Source: Bacteroidales bacterium
GTDB lineage: Bacteria > Bacteroidota > Bacteroidia > Bacteroidales > Paludibacteraceae
Direction of reading: 5' to 3'
Assembly (NCBI GenBank): GCA_900767385.1
Contig: CAAFYY010000040.1
Span: forward strand, 1 to 15,900
DNA length: 15,900 nt
Below are positions 8,023-14,444 of this stretch, piece after piece (the stretch's first letter is position 1; the number at the start of each line of letters is the position of its first letter). A program made the translations under genes and the position numbers. The notes beneath the pieces are model-generated. The model was not told the origin of the DNA. It did not search any database and saw nothing but the letters and a program-made list of their open reading frames with translations.

Positions 8023-8990
8023 AATTTGCGGTCTTTTACGTATTCCATGAGTTTGATAAACATTTCCTTGGTGACCTCATCCTCAAAGCCCTCGAGGGCT
8101 TCCTTGGCACATTGGGTGAGGCGGTTCATCTGCTCAACGGCGTAGCCGATGCCGTCGTAACGCTCTACCAATGCTTGCACCTTGCCGACAACCTCGTCGG
8201 TGATGTTGTGGCTGTTGATGAGGCACATCGTCTCGTTGCGTTCCTCCTCGCTCGCCTGCTGAAGGGCGTGGAGCAGAGGCAGCGTCACCTTGCCCTCGCG
8301 GATATCGTTCATCACTGGCTTGCCGATTTTGGCGGACGGGGTGTAGTCGAAGATATCGTCTTTTATCTGAAAACAAAGACCCAACAGTTCGCCGAACTTC
8401 TCGAGGCGCTCATGACTCTCGACATCGTCGGTGGCGGTCAGTGCGCCGCTCTTGGCGCAGACGGCAAACAGCGAGGCTGTCTTATGACGTATGACTTCGT
8501 AGTACTCCTCCTCGGTCGGGATGGAGTAGGCGTGTTGCAGTTGAAGGAGCTCGCCGCGTGCGATCTCTTCGCCGAGACGGACGAGGAGGTCGAGCAGACG
8601 GAGGTCTCTCGTGTTGCTGATGAAGCGCATCGACTTGGTCAGCAGGTAGTCGCCCACGAGCACGGCAGCCTGGTTGTTGAAGATGGCGTTGACCGACTCC
8701 TGACCGCGTCGCTGCATCGTATTGTCGACCACGTCATCGTGGACGAGACTGCCCGTATGGAGAATCTCGTAGGCAGCAGCGGCCTCATAGGTATTGTTGG
8801 TGGCGCCGCCGCAGAGGCGTGCGGAGAGGAGCACCACGACGGGGCGCATCTGTTTGCCGACGCGTTGGTGAACATGTGCGCATACGGTTTGTAGTAGTTT
8901 GTCTTCCGATTCAAACGCTTTGGCGAACAGCGCATTGAACGTAGCGAGTTCGTCTTTCAGTGACTCTGATATTATTGAGAGTATATCCAT
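8019..8990 (-). CDS. Long-chain trans-polyprenyl diphosphate synthase (IspB-like)
   Basis: This 323-residue prenyl transferase has both Asp-rich magnesium motifs: DDVVD (85-89, after LVH, and followed by the RR of QRRG) and DDIFD (211-215). It also has GDYLL, the RHKTASLF segment and the C-terminal basic tail expected of the family. Residues 4 and 5 before the first motif are small (S81, G80) rather than aromatic, which in this family goes with long products. A menaquinone side chain or octaprenyl-type chain is the likely product; chain length cannot be read exactly. I chose the start at 8990. The frame stays open to 9119, but that start would lie upstream of the promoter at 9061-9091 and inside a terminator, and the extra 43 residues look unlike the family. 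First gene of the operon. Confidence 0.92.
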   Translation of the reverse strand: MDILSIISESLKDELATFNALFAKAFESEDKLLQTVCAHVHQRVGKQMRPVVVLLSARLCGGATNNTYEAAAAYEILHTGSLVHDDVVDNTMQRRGQESVNAIFNNQAAVLVGDYLLTKSMRFISNTRDLRLLDLLVRLGEEIARGELLQLQHAYSIPTEEEYYEVIRHKTASLFAVCAKSGALTATDDVESHERLEKFGELLGLCFQIKDDIFDYTPSAKIGKPVMNDIREGKVTLPLLHALQQASEEERNETMCLINSHNITDEVVGKVQALVERYDGIGYAVEQMNRLTQCAKEALEGFEDEVTKEMFIKLMEYVKDRKL

Positions 8991-9060
8991 GTTTTTTCGA
9001 TAAAACTGCCGTCCCAGAACCCATTTGTAGGGGTGCAGTATTTCTAAATTAATTTGACTG

Positions 9061-9091
9061 CAAAGATACTCATTTTCTTTAGTATGAGCAA
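9061..9091 (-). promoter_or_regulatory. Promoter of the polyprenyl synthase-ispD-recG-sprE-porX operon
   Basis: On the minus strand a TTG -33 element (9089-9091) is followed after 20 nt by the -7 element TATCTTTG (9061-9068) and then CA, a close match to the Bacteroidota consensus. It predicts transcription from about 9055 and a leader of about 65 nt to the ATG at 8990. No other promoter of this quality was seen before the operon's later genes. Confidence 0.75.
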
Positions 9092-9115
9092 GCCTCGGCC
9101 CAAATATCCGTCTCA

Positions 9116-9151
9116 ACAAAAAACACCTTTCTCCGCGGAGGAAAAAGGTGT
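9116..9151 (-). terminator. Intrinsic terminator, module copy 1
   Basis: Read on the minus strand, ACACCTTT pairs with AAAGGTGT (8 bp). An inner CTC/GAG and a CGCG loop with a 3-nt bulge complete the hairpin (9123-9151), followed by a run of T (9118-9122). The plus strand has no T run after the stem, so termination is one-way. It lies between the candidate RNA gene and the operon promoter. Confidence 0.8.
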
Positions 9152-9268
9152 CTCTATTCTGGTTGCCAATCCTTGTTATATTCTATGATTTACCACTTTT
9201 AATGGTGGTATCTTACCACCTTAAGACGGGTGTGTGCTCCAGGAGGATTAGTTTGTTTGTTCTTTTCA
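9116..9268 (-). ncRNA. Candidate small structured RNA of about 150 nt
   Basis: A full promoter (9274-9304) points into this stretch and an intrinsic terminator (9116-9151) closes it. The transcript contains no ATG. On the minus strand CTAATCCT (9251-9244) can pair with AGGATTGG (9173-9166), an 8-bp closing stem with one G-T pair. Inside it GGTGGTA (9220-9214) pairs perfectly with TACCACC (9210-9204) around a 3-nt loop. GTGGTA (9196-9191) can pair with the same TACCAC, an alternative to that hairpin. The 5' part has a CCTCCT (9246-9241), like the anti-Shine-Dalgarno end of 16S rRNA. I do not recognise the family; it does not resemble tRNA, tmRNA, SRP RNA or RNase P RNA. Transcription is inferred from the signals only. 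Confidence 0.5.
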
Positions 9269-9273
9269 AAGTG

Positions 9274-9304
9274 CAAAGATACTCATTTTCTTTAGTATGA
9301 GCAA
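9274..9304 (-). promoter_or_regulatory. Promoter of the candidate small RNA
   Basis: This promoter is identical to the operon promoter in copy 1: TTG (9302-9304), 20 nt, TATCTTTG (9274-9281), then CA. No open reading frame of useful size starts downstream before the terminator at 9116-9151, so its product would be a short RNA starting near 9268. Read-through of the terminator would instead reach the polyprenyl synthase operon. Confidence 0.7.
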
Positions 9305-9329
9305 GCCTCTGCTTAAATATCCGTCTCAA

Positions 9330-9364
9330 CAAAAAACACCTTTCTCCGCAGAGGAAAAAGGTGT
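9330..9364 (-). terminator. Intrinsic terminator of the RecQ-UvrD gene, module copy 2
   Basis: The hairpin at 9336-9364 begins only two bases after the TAG stop (9367-9369). ACACCTTT/AAAGGTGT gives an 8-bp stem with an inner CTC/GAG around TGCG, followed on the minus strand by a T run (9330-9335). It differs from copy 1 by one loop-side base. Confidence 0.82.
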
Positions 9365-9366
9365 CT

Positions 9367-12300
9367 CTATTCTGGTTGTCTTTTCAGGGTGAGGTCGGCC
9401 AGTAGAACTGCTGTCTCTTCCTCTTCAGGAGAAGCGGCAGGCCGCCATGCCACGATGAATCGCGTTGTCGCTGAAGTGGGTACGAAACCCCTCTCTTGCC
9501 AGAGACTCAGTGCTTTCTGCATTTTCTGCGAGAATTTCGCCAGTGGCTTTCCTGCTTGATTGTGAAGTTTGTCGGTATTGACGGAGAGCGGGTCGCCTCC
9601 GCGCAACCTCAGGATGTCTGTTTTATAGCTCTTGAGATAACTGAGGTGGACGTCATGGTGTGTGAGTTGGACCACCACTTCGTCGGGCATCTCATAAGGT
9701 GAATCATCCCTCAGGTGTTGGTCTGCTCTCAGCTTGTCAAACAGATGGGTGTTGGTGTGTATGAAGAGTCGTTGTTTGGCACGGGTCATGCCTACATAAT
9801 AGCGTCGCAGTAGGTCGTCGTCAACAAAGAATCCATCTGCAACCATCATATAGACATCGTCGAACTCGCGTCCCTTGGCTTTGTGGATGGTAGAAACAAC
9901 CACTTCCGCATCGCCAACCTCGCTGAAATCCTCCAATGCCGACTCAAAGACAAACTCCTTGAAATCGGTATGATACTTCTGTTTGTTCGTCTGTTCAAAG
10001 AGCTGAATACATCGTTTGACATAGGCAAGACTGCTGCTGTTGCCGTAGTAAGAGTAGGTGTTTCTCTTGGCCTCTTCCCACGCGCTGTCTGTAATCAACG
10101 GTTCCTCTGCATAGCGATTCAACTGTTTGAGGAAATAGCGCATCTCAGCAAGATTCCAGAAACGGAACCCATCCATCGACTGTATCAGCACGCTGCGAAG
10201 GCCGCGTTTCCGCAGTAAGGCCACGAGGATGACAGCCTCCTCGTTGGTCTGAGTCAACACACAGGCCGTTCCTTGTCGGCGATTATGTAAGATATTGTTG
10301 ACTACAGGAATATACATCTCCCTGTTGGAGTGGTGGATGACCCCGACCCACCCTCTCTCTGGACTCATTGAGACGATAGGTTGCGATTTCTGCCGTTCGT
10401 GTATTCGTCCAACAAATTGGTTGGCTGTCTCCACGATGTGTTTCGCACTGCGATAATTCTCCGTCATCTCCAAGAAATGGCTGTCGTTGCGTTGTGCCAG
10501 ATGGCGCATATAACATGAGTCGGAACCCCTGAACTCGTAGATATTTTGGTCGTCGTCGCCCACAGCAATGACGCGCATCTCCTCGTTACGGCTCATCAGC
10601 GCTTCTACCAGTGCGAAACTGTCGTCGTCCATGTCTTGAGCCTCGTCGATCACCAATACGCTTTTGCTGATACGGCTTGGCTCTACCTCACCATCCCGAA
10701 TCATTGTTGCTGCCTGTGCCACCACGTCTTTCACCTCGTCGAGATTGCCGATGCGTCCGAGGAGGTCGAAGCAGTAGGAGTGGAAAGTCTTGATTTCTAC
10801 AAAGTGAGCAGCATTGCCAATCAGCGACATCAGACGCTGTTTGAATTCGGTGGCTGCCGACCTTGAGAAAGTCAGCATCAACAGCTGTTCGTGCTTCACA
10901 TCCTCCAGCATAAGAATGGAAGCCAGCTTGTGGACCAATACACGCGTCTTGCCACTGCCGGGTCCGGCAGCAACCACAAGGCAGCGCGACTCCTTGTCTT
11001 GGATAATCTCCATCTGTTTCTGGGAGAGATTGCCGAAGAGCTGATGGTACTTCTCTGGGGTGATATTGCGTTGGATATCTTCAAAACGTGCTCCCTTGAA
11101 ATACTTGGCGATGAATCGCCTATAGTCCATGTGGAAATAGTCGTGAACATATTGGAGGGCAGCGTCGTAGTCGCGCACCATCAGATTGGCATACTCGCCT
11201 ACGATGTGCACCTGTTGAATCTTCAGTTTGTAGAACTCGTTGAGCATCCGGTAGTCGTCCACCTTATAGCGCTCTTTGTTCTCCTTCAGGCGACGAATGT
11301 CCATCGCATTGTAAAGCACCAGGAAGCCACCTTCCAACTTCAACGCACCTATCTTGGAGAGATAGAGCAGTGCCTCTTCAACATCCTCGAGATGGATGTC
11401 GTCGAATCGGCTGAATAGACCACCATTGCTTGTCTTCATCTCCTTGAGCAATTCCACGATGGAGAACTGCACACTCTTTTTCTCCTGCTCCTCCTCCTGT
11501 TGGTTTTGTTCCGCGCAAAGATTGTAAAGCCATTCTACGGTGAAACGGCAGATTTCAATTCGTTTTTGGAAACGGGCGATGGTTGTCTCCATATCAGCTT
11601 GGCGCGTCATCTCTACGTTATGCGCTGCATCCTCCTTCTTGCGTGTATAGCCTTTGATGGAGAGGAAGTAGAGCAGTGTGCGTATATCCTTTTCCTTGGA
11701 TGTCGTAATGCCGGCGTTGACGGCCTTGTCGTTGAGTTGCTTGCACGAAATCTTCAGGATGTCATCGGGAATCTGTTCGATGATATATTGTTCGAGTTTG
11801 GCAAAGCGTTCGAGGAGCAAGCGGGTTTTTCTTGAAGAGTCTCCTTCGAGCATGAATGCCGAGATATCTTTTGAGTCGGCAAGGATACCCTCTTGTCGCA
11901 TCCGCTCTACGGCCGAGATGACCTCGCTCTTGCTCAAGCCGAGGATGTCGGCCAGGTAATCGATGCGCGACTCCCCTTCAACATCCTGTTCCTTATTGAC
12001 ATGTTTCTGCGAAATCAGCGATTTGATGATTCTTACCGCCTTCTCTATCTCTTGTTTCTCAAAGAGGATAGAGGTGGAGAGACGCATCCGTGCCTCGTCC
12101 ATATTCTTGACAGTGATGCCTGTGGCGTAGACATGGGGCACGTTGTTTCCTCGCTCAATGTATCCGCTTTGTTCCAAGGCGGCAAGGGCTGTTCTGATAC
12201 GTGTTTCGATATCCATCACCGAGTCGTCCCAACCGGCCTGACGGGCTATCTCAAGAGCTGAGCAGCAGACTTGGCGGCGTTGTCGGGTGAGATCCTTGAC

Positions 12301-14229
12301 GGCTTTCCAAACCTGTTGGATTTCGCTGAGGCTCAGTTTGGTTTGGTTGAGGAGTATGAAGTGCTTGTCGAGGTCGCTGTCGTTGTAGAGCACGTAGCAT
12401 CGGGCATTGAGGTGTGGATTGCGACCAGCACGTCCTGCCTCCTGTACGTAGTTTTCCAGAGAATCGGAGATATCGTAGTGCACCACCAATCCCACATCGC
12501 TCTTGTCCACACCCATACCGAAGGCGGAGGTGGCCACGATGATTCTCACCTCGTCTTTCATAAACGCCTCTTGATTCGTAATCTTCTCGTCGGAATCCAT
12601 CTTACCGTTGAACGGCAAGGCTTTGTATCCGTCTCGGGTAAGTTTGTTGGCAAGGTCAAAGGTGCGCTTGGTGCGTGAGACGTAGACGATGGTCGGACTG
12701 TCCGATTCGGCAATCAGCGAGCGCAACTTGAAGTATTTGTCTTCGTCAGTGTCGGCATGAACGACCGAATAGCGGAGGTTGGTACGTGAGGCTGATGAGG
12801 CATAAAGTTCGAGATTGAGACCTAATGTCTGATGGAAATAGTCGCAGATGTCTTGAACCACCTTCTGCTTTGCCGTAGCGGTGAAACAGGAGACTGGGAT
12901 GGGATGCTTCAGCCCTTTCTTTCTTTGGTACTCATGGATGAATTTGCCGATATAGAGATAGTCGACGCGGAAATCCTGTCCCCAGGAAGAGAAACAGTGG
13001 GCTTCATCGATAACAAAGCGAACCACATGACGTTCCATGAGAATCTTCTCTATCGTCTTGGAACGGAGCATCTCGGGGGCGATATAGAGCAGTGAGGCAT
13101 CGCCGTCTTGAACACGTTGGATAGCCAGTGCGCGTGTCAGCGGATCAAGCAGTCCGTTGATGGTCACGGCATCGGTGATTCCACGCTCGGCGAGGTTGTC
13201 CACTTGGTCTTTCATCAGCGACTGCAGTGGCGAGATGACCACCGTCAGGCCATGAACGGCTTCGCCAGCCATGAGTGCGGGCAACTGGAAGGTCAGCGAC
13301 TTGCCGCCTCCTGTCGGGAAGATGGCTAAGAGCGACTTCCCCTCTGTGGCTGCTTGGGCAGCGCGCTCCTGAAGCGGCTCACCTTCATAGGTGCGGAATT
13401 CGTTGTAGCCGAAGAATCTCTTGAGGTTGTGGTGTACGTCGAGCTCCTTATTGCAATAGTCGCAACCCTGCTGGCAATGGCGATGGCGCAATTGATGAAT
13501 GATATGTTCTACGTTAGGGTAGTTTCTGATTACCCAGCCTGGTGTAATGGAGCGATGGTCGGTGGAGTCGATGAGTGCCAATGCGTAGGCCAGTTCGCAA
13601 GGGAAGTTGCTGATGATGGCTCGGAGGTTGGCGTTGCTACATATCTTATCTCTGTATACACTCCTGATGAGTGCTGCCACATCGGTTGACGTCGTGGTTG
13701 ACTCTACCATTCGGAGAAATCCGTCGAACTCCTCCTTCCCGTTGAGCAGCGTAGTGAAGATGACGCGCCGCTCTTCCGTGAGCATCCGCCATTGTGCCTT
13801 CTCCTCTTGCAAGAGGTCGCGGGCCTTCATGCTGTCGTTGACCGGGTTGTTCATCTCCTCGGTCACCAACTTATCGTTTTTCACGAGTCGGTGATATGGG
13901 TGGGTCGGGAAGAGTAGTGGCGACAGATAGAGCGTGTCGACCAACGTCCAACGGATGGACTGCTCGCCGAAAAGGTATTTGGCATCATGATGGATGATAT
14001 TGTGTCCGCAGACGAAATCCACCCCTTCAAGGAACGTCAGCAACGCCGTCTTGTCTGCCTTATGAAAGATGGCGTCGTCATAGCGCACGGCGCCAATATC
14101 ATGAATCCTGTGGTCGCTTACGCCAACTTCGGTATCCACAACGGCAAAAGACTCGGGATTGTAGCTCTTTGGCTGAGTCTCTTTCTCTGGGTTTTCCCTT
14201 ATGCCAAACAGTCTGCTGAAAACGGACAT
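9367..14229 (-). CDS. Exonuclease-RecQ-UvrD triple fusion helicase
   Basis: This 1620-residue protein joins three machines. (1) A DnaQ-like DEDD exonuclease domain (about 26-140) has D32/E34 (VVDTEVG), HN-xxxx-D82 and D138. (2) A RecQ-type SF2 helicase (about 268-640) has GGGKS with K310, DEAH (408-411) followed by CFSSWGQDFR, TATAK (450-454), ATSAFGMGVD and QEAGRAGR (596-603). The motif-0 region reads FRTYEGEPLQ instead of FRxGQ. (3) After a helical, winged-helix-like middle (about 640-1040) comes a full UvrD/Rep-type SF1A helicase: GPGSGKT (1089-1095), TFSRSAA, DEAQD (1195-1199), GDDDQNIY (1224-1231), ENYRS, HKAKG (1449-1453) and VGMTRAK. A cluster H251-C252-x3-C256-x2-C259 precedes the RecQ core. 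Likely a cytoplasmic DNA repair or recombination factor. Large RecQ proteins of this kind occur in other Bacteroidota, to my recollection; function untested as far as I know. Monocistronic, with its own promoter and terminator. Confidence 0.9.
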   Translation of the reverse strand: MSVFSRLFGIRENPEKETQPKSYNPESFAVVDTEVGVSDHRIHDIGAVRYDDAIFHKADKTALLTFLEGVDFVCGHNIIHHDAKYLFGEQSIRWTLVDTLYLSPLLFPTHPYHRLVKNDKLVTEEMNNPVNDSMKARDLLQEEKAQWRMLTEERRVIFTTLLNGKEEFDGFLRMVESTTTSTDVAALIRSVYRDKICSNANLRAIISNFPCELAYALALIDSTDHRSITPGWVIRNYPNVEHIIHQLRHRHCQQGCDYCNKELDVHHNLKRFFGYNEFRTYEGEPLQERAAQAATEGKSLLAIFPTGGGKSLTFQLPALMAGEAVHGLTVVISPLQSLMKDQVDNLAERGITDAVTINGLLDPLTRALAIQRVQDGDASLLYIAPEMLRSKTIEKILMERHVVRFVIDEAHCFSSWGQDFRVDYLYIGKFIHEYQRKKGLKHPIPVSCFTATAKQKVVQDICDYFHQTLGLNLELYASSASRTNLRYSVVHADTDEDKYFKLRSLIAESDSPTIVYVSRTKRTFDLANKLTRDGYKALPFNGKMDSDEKITNQEAFMKDEVRIIVATSAFGMGVDKSDVGLVVHYDISDSLENYVQEAGRAGRNPHLNARCYVLYNDSDLDKHFILLNQTKLSLSEIQQVWKAVKDLTRQRRQVCCSALEIARQAGWDDSVMDIETRIRTALAALEQSGYIERGNNVPHVYATGITVKNMDEARMRLSTSILFEKQEIEKAVRIIKSLISQKHVNKEQDVEGESRIDYLADILGLSKSEVISAVERMRQEGILADSKDISAFMLEGDSSRKTRLLLERFAKLEQYIIEQIPDDILKISCKQLNDKAVNAGITTSKEKDIRTLLYFLSIKGYTRKKEDAAHNVEMTRQADMETTIARFQKRIEICRFTVEWLYNLCAEQNQQEEEQEKKSVQFSIVELLKEMKTSNGGLFSRFDDIHLEDVEEALLYLSKIGALKLEGGFLVLYNAMDIRRLKENKERYKVDDYRMLNEFYKLKIQQVHIVGEYANLMVRDYDAALQYVHDYFHMDYRRFIAKYFKGARFEDIQRNITPEKYHQLFGNLSQKQMEIIQDKESRCLVVAAGPGSGKTRVLVHKLASILMLEDVKHEQLLMLTFSRSAATEFKQRLMSLIGNAAHFVEIKTFHSYCFDLLGRIGNLDEVKDVVAQAATMIRDGEVEPSRISKSVLVIDEAQDMDDDSFALVEALMSRNEEMRVIAVGDDDQNIYEFRGSDSCYMRHLAQRNDSHFLEMTENYRSAKHIVETANQFVGRIHERQKSQPIVSMSPERGWVGVIHHSNREMYIPVVNNILHNRRQGTACVLTQTNEEAVILVALLRKRGLRSVLIQSMDGFRFWNLAEMRYFLKQLNRYAEEPLITDSAWEEAKRNTYSYYGNSSSLAYVKRCIQLFEQTNKQKYHTDFKEFVFESALEDFSEVGDAEVVVSTIHKAKGREFDDVYMMVADGFFVDDDLLRRYYVGMTRAKQRLFIHTNTHLFDKLRADQHLRDDSPYEMPDEVVVQLTHHDVHLSYLKSYKTDILRLRGGDPLSVNTDKLHNQAGKPLAKFSQKMQKALSLWQERGFVPTSATTRFIVAWRPAASPEEEETAVLLADLTLKRQPE

Positions 14230-14263
14230 CTCTTGTCTTCCCTTTCTTCAGATAAAAACGTTG

Positions 14264-14271
14264 CAAAGATA
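14264..14271 (-). promoter_or_regulatory. Promoter -7 element of the RecQ-UvrD gene
   Basis: TATCTTTG followed by CA on the minus strand matches the Bacteroidota -7 consensus and the same element in the 9059/9272 modules. It lies 34 nt above the ATG at 14229, giving a leader of about 28 nt. No clear -33 TTTG was found at the usual distance; the upstream stretch is very AT-rich instead. Confidence 0.6.
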
Positions 14272-14416
14272 CGCCTTTTCAATGATATAATATATAGTGT
14301 CTGCCCATCGGGAGAGTAGGGGTTCATCTGTTTGGAAGGAGGTTGACGAAAACACCTTTTTCTCCCTTTTGACCAACTGTCAGACGGATGCCCCTCGTGG
14401 TTTTTGATATTTTCAT

Positions 14417-14424
14417 TACCTTTG
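14417..14424 (+). promoter_or_regulatory. Promoter -7 element of the O-antigen ligase-family gene
   Basis: TACCTTTG followed by CA fits the Bacteroidota -7 consensus. It predicts transcription from about 14429, leaving only about 16 nt before the ATG at 14445. No convincing -33 element was seen. Together with the minus-strand promoter at 14264-14271 it makes the 215-bp gap 14230-14444 a divergent promoter region. Confidence 0.55.
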
Positions 14425-14444
14425 CAGTCGGATTCTTACGAGAG

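Larger units (their letters stand above)
9059..9165. repeat. 107-bp terminator-promoter module, copy 1
   Basis: This stretch is repeated at 9272-9378 with four mismatches in 107 bp and no gaps. It holds, on the minus strand, a few bases matching the end of the recQ-type gene (reading CAACCAGAATAG), a hairpin terminator and a TTG/TATCTTTG promoter. Sequence similarity stops sharply on both sides, right after the TTTGCA of the promoter. Copy 1 lies directly upstream of the polyprenyl synthase gene and provides its promoter. Confidence 0.95.
9272..9378. repeat. 107-bp terminator-promoter module, copy 2
   Basis: This is the second copy of the module at 9059-9165, differing at four positions: three clustered near 9310-9315 and one in the hairpin loop region. 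Its upper end overlaps the last codons and stop of the RecQ-UvrD gene, so the coding sequence for the final Gln-Pro-Glu and the TAG lies within the repeat. Its lower end carries the promoter that faces the candidate RNA. Confidence 0.95.

Noticed and set aside
8991..9119. 43-codon N-terminal extension of the polyprenyl synthase
   Set aside because: It would start inside the terminator and upstream of the operon promoter, is not like the family N-terminus, and the ATG at 8990 gives the usual length.
9166..9271. Small protein gene between the two module copies
   Set aside because: The minus strand has no ATG there, and the only GTG-started frame is a handful of codons long, so a structured RNA explains the promoter-terminator pair better.
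14334..14372. GGAAGGAGG, a Shine-Dalgarno-like sequence with a TTG start and nine-codon frame, and a nearby AACACCTTTTTCTCC resembling part of the 9059/9272 module
   Set aside because: The frame is tiny, Bacteroidota rarely depend on such sites, and the module likeness is about 14 bases without the hairpin partner or promoter, so chance is enough.
14388..14444. 19-codon N-terminal extension of the O-antigen ligase-family protein
   Set aside because: The extension overlaps the TACCTTTG promoter element, so a transcript from that promoter could not encode it.
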